64,000 bases of DNA from the NCBI RefSeq assembly GCF_002904335.1, contig NZ_PPHF01000027.1:1-64000 (forward strand), read 5' to 3'. Under the pieces are notes generated by a model. It ran no database searches. It saw nothing but the letters and a program-made list of their open reading frames with translations, and was not told where the DNA came from. Of the stretch, positions 55,921-64,000 are shown in pieces. Within the stretch, counting starts at the first letter, position 1. The number at the start of each line of letters is the position of its first letter. Both the position numbers and the translations under genes were made by a program. Source of the stretch: Amycolatopsis sp. CA-126428 (GTDB lineage: Bacteria > Actinomycetota > Actinomycetes > Mycobacteriales > Pseudonocardiaceae).

Positions 55921-56760
55921 CTACCCCTTCACCGCACCGGAGGTCAGCCCCGCCACGATGCGACGCTGGAAGAACAAGACGAAAACGATGATCGGGATGG
56001 TGATGACGACCGCGGCCGCGCTCACCTGCCCGGTCGGGTCCTCGAACTGCGAGGACCCGGTGAAGAACGACAACGCGGCCGGCACCGTGCGCGACGCCGT
56101 GGTCGACGTCAGCGAGATGGCGAACAGGAAGTCGTTCCAGCAGAAGATGAACACCAGGATCGCCGTGGTGAACACGCCCGGTGCGGCCAGCGGCGCGATC
56201 ACCCGGCGGAACGCCTGTGCCGGCGTCGCGCCGTCCATCTTCGCCGCCTTTTCCAGCTCCCACGGGATTTCCCGGAAGAACGCCGACAGCGTGTAGATCG
56301 ACAGCGGCAGCGCGAACGTGATGTAGGGCAGGATCAGCCCCGGCCACGTGTCGAACAGCCCGATGTTCCGCTCGATGTTGAACAACGGCGTCACCAGCGA
56401 CACCTGCGGGAACATCGCGATCAGCAGCGACAGCCCGACGAGCACCTGCTTGCCGGGGAAGTCCAGCCGGGCGACCGCGTACGCGGCCATCGTGCCCAGC
56501 ACCACCGCGATCACCGTCGAGATGATCGCGATGCCGATCGAGTTGACCAGCGCCAGCAGGAATTCCGACGTCTGGAAGATGTCCGCGTAGTTCTGCCAGG
56601 TCCACGCCTGCGGGATGAAGCTCCCGTCGGTGATCGTGTCCTTGGTCTTGAACGACAGCGAAACCACCCAGAGCACCGGCACCAGCGCGAACACCAGCAC
56701 GAGGATGTCGACGAGGCCCCACCTGACCTTGCGGCCCGTCGTGACGGTTCCCATCGCCAT
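55921..56760 (-). CDS. sugB: trehalose ABC permease SugB
   Basis: 279 residues, six membrane segments, ABC sugar permease EAA loop: [28 protein letters not shown]. Pairs with SugA to make the channel. Its ATG at 56760 shares a base with the sugA stop (TGATG). Confidence 0.9.
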   Translation of the reverse strand: MAMGTVTTGRKVRWGLVDILVLVFALVPVLWVVSLSFKTKDTITDGSFIPQAWTWQNYADIFQTSEFLLALVNSIGIAIISTVIAVVLGTMAAYAVARLDFPGKQVLVGLSLLIAMFPQVSLVTPLFNIERNIGLFDTWPGLILPYITFALPLSIYTLSAFFREIPWELEKAAKMDGATPAQAFRRVIAPLAAPGVFTTAILVFIFCWNDFLFAISLTSTTASRTVPAALSFFTGSSQFEDPTGQVSAAAVVITIPIIVFVLFFQRRIVAGLTSGAVKG

Positions 56761-57728
56761 CAGCGCTTACCCCCGTTGTCCGAGCCGGGTGCGGCCGTGC
56801 CGAACACCTTGATGAAGAGGAAGGCGATGATCGCCACCGTGATGAAGATCAGCACCGCCATCGTCGACCCGATGCCGAGGTTGAGCCCCTTCACCAGGTT
56901 GTCGTAGGTCTGCATGGACACCGAGCCGGTGTCCTGCGCGCCGTTGGTGAGCACGTAGATGTTGTCGAAGATGCGGAACGCGTCGAGCGTGCGGAACAGC
57001 AGCGCCACCAGGATCGCCGGCTTCATCACCGGCAGCATGACCTTCGTGAACCGTTGCCACGCGCTCGCGCCGTCCATCGCCGCCGCCTTGAGCAGGTCGT
57101 CCGGCACCAGCGCCAGGCCGGCCATCAGCAGCAGCGCCATGAACGGCGTGGTCTTCCACACCTCGGCGCCGATGATGATGAACAGCGACGGCCACTGCTC
57201 GGTCAGCGGCGCCGCGTCGGACGCCAGCATGTTCGCCAGGTACCCGGTCTTCGGCGTCCACGCGTAGTACCACGAGAACGCCGCGACGACCGTGACGATG
57301 CCGTACGGGATCAGCGCGACGGTGCGGACCAGGCCGCGGCCGACGAGCGTCCGGTGCATGATCAGCGCCAGCGCCATGCCGAGCACGAACTCGATCGCCA
57401 CCGACACCACGGTGAGGAACATCGTGGTGCCGAACGCCGTCCACCAGTACGAACTGGACAGCACCGCGGCGTAGTTGTCGAAGCCGACGAACTGCTGCTG
57501 CGCCGGGAACCGCAGGTCGTACCGCTGCAGCGACAGCCAGATCGAGTAGAGGATCGGGTAGCCGGTGACCGCGATCATCACGATGAACGCGGGCGCGCAG
57601 AGCCACAACCCGAGCCGCCGCTCGGCCTTCTTCCCTTCGGAGAGGGCGGGTTTGCCCTTCTTGCCCGACGTCGCCTCCCCGGCGACCGTGGCCCCGGTGG
57701 TCGCCGGGGTCGAGTCCTGGACGGTCAC
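56760..57728 (-). CDS. sugA: trehalose ABC permease SugA
   Basis: 322 residues, six membrane segments; EAA loop: [27 protein letters not shown]. Starts with GTG at 57728, overlapping the lpqY stop by 4 bp. The long N-terminal cytoplasmic extension ([21 protein letters not shown]) is typical of actinobacterial SugA. Confidence 0.9.
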   Translation of the reverse strand: MTVQDSTPATTGATVAGEATSGKKGKPALSEGKKAERRLGLWLCAPAFIVMIAVTGYPILYSIWLSLQRYDLRFPAQQQFVGFDNYAAVLSSSYWWTAFGTTMFLTVVSVAIEFVLGMALALIMHRTLVGRGLVRTVALIPYGIVTVVAAFSWYYAWTPKTGYLANMLASDAAPLTEQWPSLFIIIGAEVWKTTPFMALLLMAGLALVPDDLLKAAAMDGASAWQRFTKVMLPVMKPAILVALLFRTLDAFRIFDNIYVLTNGAQDTGSVSMQTYDNLVKGLNLGIGSTMAVLIFITVAIIAFLFIKVFGTAAPGSDNGGKR

Positions 57729-59047
57729 GGGATCACTCCCTTCGACTGGAGCGCGTCACCGAGCTGCTCCCGCAGCTTGGCCGCGGTGGCCTGCGGGTCG
57801 ATCTCCGACGGCGGCGAAAGGATCTTCGACATGACCGTCGAGGCGTTCTGGTACGCCGGGGTCAGCGGGCGGACCGCGGCGGACTTGAGCGCGGCGAGGA
57901 TCGCGTCGCGCATCGGGTACTTGCTCGCCATGTTCGGGTTGTCATCCGACGCCGGCTTGCCCGGGTCGAGCGGAACGTCGTTGTGGTACACCGATTCGAT
58001 GCTCGGCGGCACGCCGTCGTTGATCGCGGAGATCTTCTGGCTTTCCGGGCTGCGCAGGCACAGCGCCGCCTCGAACGCCTCCGGCTTGTGCTGCGAATAG
58101 GTGCTCACCGCCAGGTCGAACCCGCCGATCGTGGTCCGCGCCGGCATCCCGGCCTGGGCCGCCGGGTAGACCGCCCACTTGAAGTGCGCGAGGTCCGCCT
58201 TCTTGTCCTTGGCGTAGGCGGCGTAGACGTACGGCCAGTTGAGCTGGAACGCGGCCTGGCCGCGCTGGAACGCCTGCCGGATGTCGTCTTCCTTCATGTT
58301 GCTCAGCGACGGGTCGGTGAGCCCCGAGGTCGACACCTTCTTGAGCAGTTCCAACGCCTTCACGGCGCCGTCGTCCATCACCACGGACTTGCCGTCGTCG
58401 GACAGGATGTGCCCGCCCATCGACGCGACCAGCGTGTTGTAGAAGACGACCAGGCCTTCGTACTGCGCGCCGGTGAACACGATTTCGTAGGGCTTGCCCT
58501 GTCCCTTGAGCTCCTGGGACTTCTGCATCATCTCGTCCCAGGTCGCCGGTGGCTTCGGCGTCACCCGGTCGTCGTACCAGAGCAGCTGCACGTTGGTGTT
58601 CTTCGTGGCCGCGTACAGCTTCCCGTTGTGGGTCGCGGTGTCCAGCGGCCCCTGCAGGACGCCCTGCGACGCCTCGGCCTTGTTCTGGCCGGTCCATTCC
58701 TCGGCCCAGCCGGCTTCGGCGAACTCCGAGACCCACGTGACGTCGAGGCCCAGGATGTCCATGGCGGTGTCACCCGCCGCCAGCCGGCGTGCCATCTGCA
58801 GCCGCTGGTCGTCGGCTCCCCGCGGGAGCTTGTTGTAGACGATTTCGTACTTGCCGGCCGCCTTCACGTTGCAGGTGTCGACGACTTTCTGGAAGTTGTC
58901 CTCGGGCGACATGTAGATGTTGATCTTCAGCCCGGAACTCGTCCCGCACCCGGCCAGCATGCCGGTCACCAATGCCCCTGCCCCCAGCAGGACGGCGGTG
59001 CGGCCGGGCGAACGTCCTCGTTTGCCCGCGCCGATCCTCTTCCCCAT
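57725..59047 (-). CDS. lpqY: trehalose-binding lipoprotein LpqY
   Basis: 440 residues. Signal peptide with lipobox LAGC (about residue 34), then an extracellular solute-binding fold: KINIYMSPEDNFQKVVDTC, NKLPRGADDQRLQMARRLAAGDTAMDILGLDVTWVSEFAEAGW and GGFDLAVSTYSQHKPEAFE. It captures trehalose for SugABC. It is the first gene of the operon; a palindromic LacI-type box is upstream. Confidence 0.88.
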   Translation of the reverse strand: MGKRIGAGKRGRSPGRTAVLLGAGALVTGMLAGCGTSSGLKINIYMSPEDNFQKVVDTCNVKAAGKYEIVYNKLPRGADDQRLQMARRLAAGDTAMDILGLDVTWVSEFAEAGWAEEWTGQNKAEASQGVLQGPLDTATHNGKLYAATKNTNVQLLWYDDRVTPKPPATWDEMMQKSQELKGQGKPYEIVFTGAQYEGLVVFYNTLVASMGGHILSDDGKSVVMDDGAVKALELLKKVSTSGLTDPSLSNMKEDDIRQAFQRGQAAFQLNWPYVYAAYAKDKKADLAHFKWAVYPAAQAGMPARTTIGGFDLAVSTYSQHKPEAFEAALCLRSPESQKISAINDGVPPSIESVYHNDVPLDPGKPASDDNPNMASKYPMRDAILAALKSAAVRPLTPAYQNASTVMSKILSPPSEIDPQATAAKLREQLGDALQSKGVIP

Positions 59048-59227
59048 AAGGCCTCCTCACCCGCGTGCACGCCGGTTACCGCGGCACCCGGTGGGCACCG
59101 CGACGCGATGAGGCGAAACCGCGCCAGCACCCCGACGTGCTAGTGCTCGGGCCGCCGCGCTGGTGGGGCGAGGCCGCCCGACTGGTGTCGGCCAACTTAT
59201 GCCGGGCGATCACACCCCGCAAGCAGT

Positions 59228-59239
59228 ATCGGTAACGAT
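59228..59239. promoter_or_regulatory. candidate operator upstream of lpqY
   Basis: ATCGGTAACGAT (59228-59239) is palindromic in its outer ATCG/CGAT. It lies 180 bp from the lpqY start in an otherwise featureless 244-bp intergenic region. A LacI/GntR-type sugar regulator could bind; the distance is long for a repressor site. Confidence 0.3.
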
Positions 59240-59291
59240 TCAGCCCACCGCGCGTCGAATCGTGATTTTTCCCTGGTAGAGGTGGGGTTTT

Positions 59292-59816
59292 TCAGGGGTT
59301 GCCCGAAGGCGGCTTCAGCGCCAGCTTGGCCAGCAGTTCCCGGCCCTGCTCGGCCGAGCGCGGCTGGCACAGGACGTCGTAGCGGCCGGCGACGAGCTGG
59401 CTCGCCGAGGAGAAGTCCCGGCGCCCCCGCGACATGCTGTACCCGATCGCGGCGAACATCAGCCCGGACAGCACCCCGAGCACCAGCCCGGTGAGCACCT
59501 GCAGCGCGAACCCCTGGTTGACGAACAACCCGAGCAGCAGCCCCGCGAACAGGCCGAACCAGGCCCCGGACACCGCACCGGTGCCGAGCACGCGGCCCCA
59601 GCTGAGCTTGCCGATCACGCGCTCGACGAGCATCAGGTCGACCCCGACGATCGTGACGTCGCCGACGGCGAACTCGCTGTCCGCGAGGAAATCGACCGCC
59701 TTCTGCGCCTCGCCGTAGGTCGCGTACGACCCGATCGGCCAGCCGGTCGGCGGGGTCGGCAGCCGCGGGAGGCCACCGGGCGCCCGCCCCCCGCCAAAGG
59801 GACTACTCACCATCAT
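59292..59816 (-). CDS. YflT-like general-stress family membrane protein
   Basis: About 174 residues. The start is ambiguous among ATG 59816, ATG 59813 and GTG 59810; an AGGTG site favours the last. N-terminal Pro-rich segment, a YflT-type ligand-like domain (IGSYATYGEAQKAVDFLADSEFAVGDVTIVGVDL), and two Gly-rich membrane segments (VLGTGAVSGAWFGLFAGLLLGLFV; LTGLVLGVLSGLMFAAIGY). Upstream of lpqY as in M. tuberculosis Rv1234-Rv1235 from memory. Confidence 0.75.
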   Translation of the reverse strand: MMVSSPFGGGRAPGGLPRLPTPPTGWPIGSYATYGEAQKAVDFLADSEFAVGDVTIVGVDLMLVERVIGKLSWGRVLGTGAVSGAWFGLFAGLLLGLFVNQGFALQVLTGLVLGVLSGLMFAAIGYSMSRGRRDFSSASQLVAGRYDVLCQPRSAEQGRELLAKLALKPPSGNP

Positions 59817-59929
59817 CACCTGCGCACTCGTGGGTCCGGGCGTCCATCTTGTCAAGAACACCCGGACCGTGCGAGCCGCTTACCCCGAAAGGCCGGGCGG
59901 TCGATTGTCGACAGAGCGACAAACGTCGC

Positions 59930-61126
59930 TCAAGACCGCGATTTGTACTCCCGCAGCAGCCCCCGGCTGATGATGGTCTTCTGGATCTCGCTGGTGCCTT
60001 CGCCGATCAGCAGGAACGGCGCCTCGCGCATCAGCCGCTCGATCTCGTACTCCTTCGAGTACCCGTAACCACCGTGGATGCGGAACGAGTCCTGCGTGAC
60101 CTCCGCGCAGTACTCCGACGCGATCAGCTTCGCCATCCCGGCCTCGACGTCGTTGCGCGCGCCGGAGTCCTTGAGCCGGGCCGCGTTCACCATCATCAGG
60201 TGCGCCGCCTCGACCTTGGTCGCCATTTCGGCCAGCTTGAACGCGACGGCCTGGTGCTCGGCGATCGCCTTGCCGAACGTCTTGCGCTGCTGGGCGTACT
60301 CCACCGCGAGCTCGAACGCCCGGATCGCGATGCCGCAGGCGCGCGCCGCGACGTTGACGCGGCCGACCTCGACACCGTCCATCATGTACGCGAAGCCCTT
60401 GCCCGGCGCCTCGCCGAGCACCATGTCCGCGCCGATCTTGTAGCCGTCGAAGACCGCTTCGGTCGTGTCGACGCCCTTGTAGCCCATCTTGTCGATCTTG
60501 CCGGGGATGGTGAGCCCGGGCGCCACCTCGCCGAAGCCCTCCGGCTTCTCGACCAGGAACGTCGTCAGGTTCTGGTGGGGCTTCTCGGCGCCCTCGTCGG
60601 TCTTGACCAGCAGCGCGATCAGGTTGGACGAGCCGCCGTTGGTCAGCCACATCTTCGAGCCGTCGATGACGTAGCCGTCATCGGTCTTCTTCGCCTTGGT
60701 CTTGATCGCGGCGACGTCCGACCCGAGGTCGGGTTCCGACATCGAGAACGAGCCGCGGACCTCGCCGGTGGCCATCCGGGGCAGGAAGTGCTGCTTCTGC
60801 GCCTCGGTGCCGTGGCGGGAGATCATGTGCGCCACGATGAAGTGGGTGTTGATCACGCCGGACACGCTCATCCAGCCCCGCGCGATCTCCTCGACGACCA
60901 GCGCGTAGGTCAGCAGCGACTCGCCGAGCCCGCCGTACTCCTCCGGGATGGTGATCCCGAACAGGCCCATCTCCTTCATGCCCGCGACGATGTCGGCGGG
61001 GTAGGTGTCGGCGTGCTCGAGCTCCTGCGCGTGCGGGATGACCTCCTTGTCCACGAACTGGCGGACGGTCGCGAGGATCTCCGACTGCACGTCGGTCAGG
61101 CCGGCGGTCTGGGCGAGACGGGCCAT
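59930..61126 (-). CDS. acyl-CoA dehydrogenase
   Basis: 398 residues from the ATG at 61126 with GGGAGCCGTG upstream. ACAD signatures: MSEPDLGSDVAAIKTKAKK, KMWLTNGGSSNLIALLVKT, QRKTFGKAIAEHQAVAFKLAEMA, and the catalytic Glu in LIGEGTSEIQKTII. FAD enzyme that introduces an alpha-beta double bond into a CoA thioester; chain-length specificity is not clear. It stands alone; divergent from the DUF4190 genes. Confidence 0.92.
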   Translation of the reverse strand: MARLAQTAGLTDVQSEILATVRQFVDKEVIPHAQELEHADTYPADIVAGMKEMGLFGITIPEEYGGLGESLLTYALVVEEIARGWMSVSGVINTHFIVAHMISRHGTEAQKQHFLPRMATGEVRGSFSMSEPDLGSDVAAIKTKAKKTDDGYVIDGSKMWLTNGGSSNLIALLVKTDEGAEKPHQNLTTFLVEKPEGFGEVAPGLTIPGKIDKMGYKGVDTTEAVFDGYKIGADMVLGEAPGKGFAYMMDGVEVGRVNVAARACGIAIRAFELAVEYAQQRKTFGKAIAEHQAVAFKLAEMATKVEAAHLMMVNAARLKDSGARNDVEAGMAKLIASEYCAEVTQDSFRIHGGYGYSKEYEIERLMREAPFLLIGEGTSEIQKTIISRGLLREYKSRS

Positions 61127-61268
61127 CACGGCTCCCTTTCCGGAGTAGGACGCCGCTCCCGGCGCTGGGTTACCGGTGAGTATGACCCCGGAAGCCGTCA
61201 CCCGGCTATGAGGGCGCTCACGCTCAGCGGGTCCGGCCCCGTAAAGTGCGGCGGGGAGGGGAGAGATC

Positions 61269-61685
61269 ATGACTTACCCGCAGGACCCGAACAACCCGTA
61301 CGGCCAGCAGCCACCGCCTTCGGGCGGCTACCAGCAGCCCGGTTACGGCCAGCAGTACCCGGGCGAGCAGTACCCGAGCGGCGGCTACCCGCAGTACCCG
61401 GGCTACCCCGGTTACCCCGGGATGCAGGGCCCGCCGCGGGAAGGCTCGGGCCTCGCGGTCGGCGCGCTGGTCTGCTCGATCCTCGGCATCTTCCTGTGCG
61501 TGCTCGTGACCATCGCGGGCATCATCATGGGCCACATCGCCTACGGCAAGGCCAAGCGCGGCGAGGCCGAGGGGCAGGGCGTCGCGCTGGCGGCGATCGT
61601 CATCGGGTACGTCGGGATCGCCCTCGGCATCGGCCTCACCATCCTGTTCATCTCGATCGCCGCCGCCAACGGCGCCTTCCACTGA
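61269..61685 (+). CDS. DUF4190 membrane protein 1
   Basis: 138 residues. A Pro/Tyr/Gly/Gln-rich cytoplasmic head (YGQQPPPSGGYQQPGYGQQ and YPQYPGYPGYPG) is followed by two membrane segments (LAVGALVCSILGIFLCVLVTIAGIIMGHIA; GVALAAIVIGYVGIALGIGLTILF) of the DUF4190 domain. GGGGAGGGGAG precedes the ATG. The stop codon lies inside the first unit of a 14-bp tandem triplication. A second DUF4190 gene follows. Confidence 0.87.
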   Translation: MTYPQDPNNPYGQQPPPSGGYQQPGYGQQYPGEQYPSGGYPQYPGYPGYPGMQGPPREGSGLAVGALVCSILGIFLCVLVTIAGIIMGHIAYGKAKRGEAEGQGVALAAIVIGYVGIALGIGLTILFISIAAANGAFH

Positions 61686-61713
61686 GCGCCTTCCACTGAG
61701 CGCCTTCCACTGA
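61672..61713. repeat. 14-bp tandem triplication over a stop codon
   Basis: GCGCCTTCCACTGA occurs three times in a row (61672-61685, 61686-61699, 61700-61713). The first copy is the last four codons plus stop of the DUF4190 gene; the others are untranslated. All copies are identical, so this is a recent duplication. Confidence 0.95.
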
Positions 61714-61753
61714 GCGCCGAGCCGGTGCCCGGCCCGCACCGAGGGGACCCGTC

Positions 61754-62413
61754 ATGACCGACCCGTCCGGGGACAAGGACCGCCCGGCCGCCGACCCGAC
61801 CGTGGCGTACGACCCGCCGGCGGCGGATCCGGCGCCGTACGAGCCGGAAAGCTACGACCCGCCTTCGTCGGACGCCACCATCGCCGCGGCGACACCGGAC
61901 ACCGGGGACACGACGGCCGCCGGGACTTCCACCACCGAGGCCCCGGACGCGACCGTCGCCGCCGAGCAACCTGGCCAGCTGCCGCCCGGCGCGTACGAAA
62001 CCCCGGCCGCTTACATCCCCGGCACGCCGTTCGCCGCCCCCGGCGAGCCGCAGCCGATGTACCAGCCCGCGTACCAGCAGCAGACTTATCAGCAGCCCTA
62101 CCCGCCGGGCTACGGGCGCCCGTACGCCCCGCCCGCGCCGTTCGGGCAGCCGTACCCGGGGCAGCCGCACGCGCAGGACAACGCGCTCGCGATCGGCGCA
62201 CTCGTGTGCTCGATCCTCGGCTTCTGCTCCGGCATCACCGCGCTCGCCGGGCTCGTCATGGGCCACATCGCGCTGAGCAGGACCAACCGCGGCGAAGCGG
62301 GCGGCCGCGGGCTGGCCACGGCCGCCGTGATCGTCGGCTACGTCGTGATCGCGCTCTGGGTCGGCTTCTTCACCACCCTGATCATCCTCGGCACGAACGG
62401 CGACCTGAGCTAG
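61754..62413 (+). CDS. DUF4190 membrane protein 2
   Basis: 219 residues; a long Ala/Pro/Asp/Thr-rich disordered head (to about 140) with QPAYQQQTYQQPYPPGYGRPYAP, then the two DUF4190 membrane segments (LAIGALVCSILGFCSGITALAGLVMGHIAL; GLATAAVIVGYVVIALWVGFFTTLIIL). A paralogue of its upstream neighbour. Its stop overlaps that of the convergent SPFH gene (CTAG). RBS: GAGGGGA upstream. Confidence 0.87.
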   Translation: MTDPSGDKDRPAADPTVAYDPPAADPAPYEPESYDPPSSDATIAAATPDTGDTTAAGTSTTEAPDATVAAEQPGQLPPGAYETPAAYIPGTPFAAPGEPQPMYQPAYQQQTYQQPYPPGYGRPYAPPAPFGQPYPGQPHAQDNALAIGALVCSILGFCSGITALAGLVMGHIALSRTNRGEAGGRGLATAAVIVGYVVIALWVGFFTTLIILGTNGDLS

Positions 62414-63288
62414 TCCGCCGACGGCAGCACCGCGTCGCCGGGGCTGCGCGGCGACGGCGTCGCGTGGCCGTTCACCTCCGGCTTCGCCTCGGCCGCTTCC
62501 GGCTCGGCCGCGGGTTTCGGAGCCGGGGCGGCCTGCTTCGGCGTCTGCGCGTCGAGGAACCGCAGCAGCTCCACCGGGAACGGCAGCACCAGCGTCGAGT
62601 TCTTCTCCGACGACACCTGCACCACCGTCTCGAGCAGCCGCAGCTGCAGCGCCGCCGGCGTGTCGGCCATCTGCGCGGCCGCCTGCGAGAGCTTGTACGA
62701 CGCCTGCAGCTCACCGTCGGCGGAGATGACGCGCGCGCGCCGTTCCCGCTCCGCCTCGGCCTGCCGCGACATCGACCGCTTCATCGCCTCCGGCAGCGCG
62801 ACGTCCTTGATCTCGACGCGGTCGATGTGGATGCCCCAGTCCAGCGCCGGGCTGTCGATCATCAGCTCCAGGCCTTCGTTGAGGCGCTCGCGGTTGGACA
62901 GCAGGTCGTCGAGCTCGCTCTTGCCGATGATCGAGCGCAGCGACGTCTGCGCGACCTGGCCGACTGCCGACCGGTAGTCCTGCACGTTGACCGCCGCGAC
63001 GACCGGGTCGATGACCTTGAAGTAGACGACGGCGTCGACGCGGACCGTGACGTTGTCGCGCGTGATGCCGTCCTGCGCGGGGATCGGCATGGTCACGATC
63101 TGCATGTTGACCTTCTGGAGCCGGTCCGCGAAGGGCACCAGCACCTTGAGGCCGGGTTCCGCGACCCGCGACCGCACCCGGCCGAACCGGTAGACCAGAC
63201 CGCGTTCGTACTGCTTCACGACGCGCACGCTCGACGCGAGCCAGGCTCCGCCCGCGATGAGGACGGCGCCGAGAATCTCCACCACCAT
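62410..63288 (-). CDS. SPFH-domain (stomatin/HflK-like) membrane protein
   Basis: 292 residues from ATG 63288, GGGAGCAGCC upstream. A short N-terminal membrane anchor (ILGAVLIAGGAWLASSV) and an SPFH domain: VVKQYERGLVYRFGRVRSRVAEPGLKVLVPFADRLQKV, QDGITRDNVTVRVDAVVYFKVIDPV, LRSIIGKSELDDLLSNRERLNE. A coiled-coil (EAERERRARVISADGELQ) and an acidic C-terminal tail follow. Such proteins form membrane microdomain cages and often associate with an NfeD-like partner; none is seen here. Confidence 0.9.
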   Translation of the reverse strand: MVVEILGAVLIAGGAWLASSVRVVKQYERGLVYRFGRVRSRVAEPGLKVLVPFADRLQKVNMQIVTMPIPAQDGITRDNVTVRVDAVVYFKVIDPVVAAVNVQDYRSAVGQVAQTSLRSIIGKSELDDLLSNRERLNEGLELMIDSPALDWGIHIDRVEIKDVALPEAMKRSMSRQAEAERERRARVISADGELQASYKLSQAAAQMADTPAALQLRLLETVVQVSSEKNSTLVLPFPVELLRFLDAQTPKQAAPAPKPAAEPEAAEAKPEVNGHATPSPRSPGDAVLPSAD

Positions 63289-63384
63289 GGCTGCTCCCGG
63301 GGTTGGCGTTTCCCCTTGAAAGCCCAGCGTACGCCCGTGCCGACCACGACGAAACGCGCTGGACGCGGCGGCCAGACTGGGGTG

Positions 63385-64000
63385 GTGATCGAGCTCCGCA
63401 TCCCGCCGCTGTTCGCCGCCCGCGCGCCCCGGGTGCTCGGCGACGAGGCCGTCCCGTGGCTGGCCGCCCTGCCGTCGCTCGCCGCGGACTACGCCCGGAA
63501 GTGGGGCTTGACGTTCGAGGGCGAGGCGATGCACGGCTACGTCGGTGTGGTGCAGCCCGCGCGGCGGCCCGACGGCACGCCGGTGGTGCTGAAGCTGGGC
63601 TGGCGGGACGCCGAATCCGCCGACGAGCCGCTCGCACTGTCCACATGGGCCGGTCGGGGTGCGGTGCTGCTGCTGGATTCCGCGCCGGCCGACGGCGTCC
63701 TGCTGCTCGAACGGCTCGACGCCGGGCGCACCCTCGACGACCTCCCGCTGCGTACGGCGATCCCGCTCATCGGCGACCTCGCGCAGCGCTTGGCCGTCCC
63801 CGCACCGGCGTCGATGCGGCGGCGGCTACGTGCCGAGGCGGCGCGGTTGACCGAAGAACTCCCCCGCCGCTGGGCCGAACTGGGCGAGCCGTTCGACCGG
63901 CGGCTGGTCGACGACGCCGTCGCGATCTGCCGCGAGCTCGGCCCGTCGGCCGGTGAACTGCTGGTGAACGAGGATCTGCACTTCCAGAACGTCCTCGCCG
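63385..64000 (+). CDS. aminoglycoside/hydroxyurea phosphotransferase-type kinase, truncated by the window end
   Basis: At least 205 residues from a GTG at 63385 (or 63382), continuing past the window. VVLKLGW carries the ATP-binding Lys; VLLLERLDAGRTL and LLVNEDLHFQNVL match the catalytic loop of the APH(6)-type family, where the usual HGDLH appears as NEDLH, with Asp conserved. No resistance can be inferred from this alone. Divergent from the SPFH gene. Confidence 0.8.
   Translation, partial: MIELRIPPLFAARAPRVLGDEAVPWLAALPSLAADYARKWGLTFEGEAMHGYVGVVQPARRPDGTPVVLKLGWRDAESADEPLALSTWAGRGAVLLLDSAPADGVLLLERLDAGRTLDDLPLRTAIPLIGDLAQRLAVPAPASMRRRLRAEAARLTEELPRRWAELGEPFDRRLVDDAVAICRELGPSAGELLVNEDLHFQNVLA

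Noticed and set aside
1..64000. tRNA, rRNA, transposases, phage genes
   Set aside because: No cloverleaf, rRNA core sequence, DDE transposase or phage structural gene was recognised in any region.

Overview
The window is very GC-rich, with strong G/C third-position bias, GTG starts, many 4-bp ATGA/GTGA gene overlaps and several apparently leaderless genes. Gene content (AdnAB, MoeZ, DUF3152, DUF3107, LpqY-SugABC, WYL regulators, SigE-type sigma, DUF3558 lipoprotein) places it in the chromosome of an actinomycete, most likely Pseudonocardiaceae and close to Amycolatopsis. The chromosome looks ordinary: I see no phage, transposase, CRISPR array, rRNA or tRNA.

Layout. 1-7.3 kb: adnB and adnA (minus strand), then a divergent alkyltransferase-like repair gene. 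7.3-9 kb: an iron-boxed siderophore-reductase gene and a HemD-like paralogue. 8.9-11.5 kb: WYL regulator, DUF3224 and winged-helix protein. 11.7-21.3 kb: a nitrate-assimilation operon (nasA-nasC-narK-nirB-nirD-nnaR) followed by a DUF4097 gene, with a GlnR-like half-box upstream. 21.6-26.7 kb: TIGR02569, moeZ, DUF3152, hydrolase and TetR. 26.8-29.7 kb: a divergent cassette of an AurF-type diiron oxygenase with hydrolase, against TetR with DUF4873. 30.3-34.7 kb: DUF3107, MiaE-like, DEAD helicase and PQQ-type protein. As I recall the M. tuberculosis map, genes at 0.2-7.3, 21.6-26.7 and 30.3-34.7 kb follow the order Rv3201c-Rv3212; the nas and AurF regions look inserted into that block.

34.8-43.7 kb: a membrane protein, RecB-family nuclease, secreted rhamnosidase-like enzyme, MarC, PHP phosphoesterase, PH-domain protein, Nudix, DUF2332 and MaoC. 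43.7-46.7 kb: corA behind a structured leader with a short Ser/Pro-rich peptide, a tiny membrane protein, and a phosphoesterase overlapping a ParB/Srx-fold gene. 46.8-54.7 kb: sigma/anti-sigma-like pair, CPBP-kinase-regulator operon, DHA2 exporter with divergent TetR, PspC and a DUF3558 lipoprotein. 54.7-64 kb: sugC-sugB-sugA-lpqY, YflT-like protein, acyl-CoA dehydrogenase, two DUF4190 proteins, an SPFH protein and a truncated phosphotransferase.

The most notable non-coding observations are these. (1) A 71-bp element occurs twice, each time 28-30 bp before a DNA-repair gene and directly followed by a RecA-NDp/PafBC-type promoter and an apparently leaderless start. (2) The corA leader has mutually exclusive helices. 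(3) A 46-bp palindrome occurs at two distant sites with stem-conserving changes. (4) A 21-bp repeat forms two intergenic arrays.
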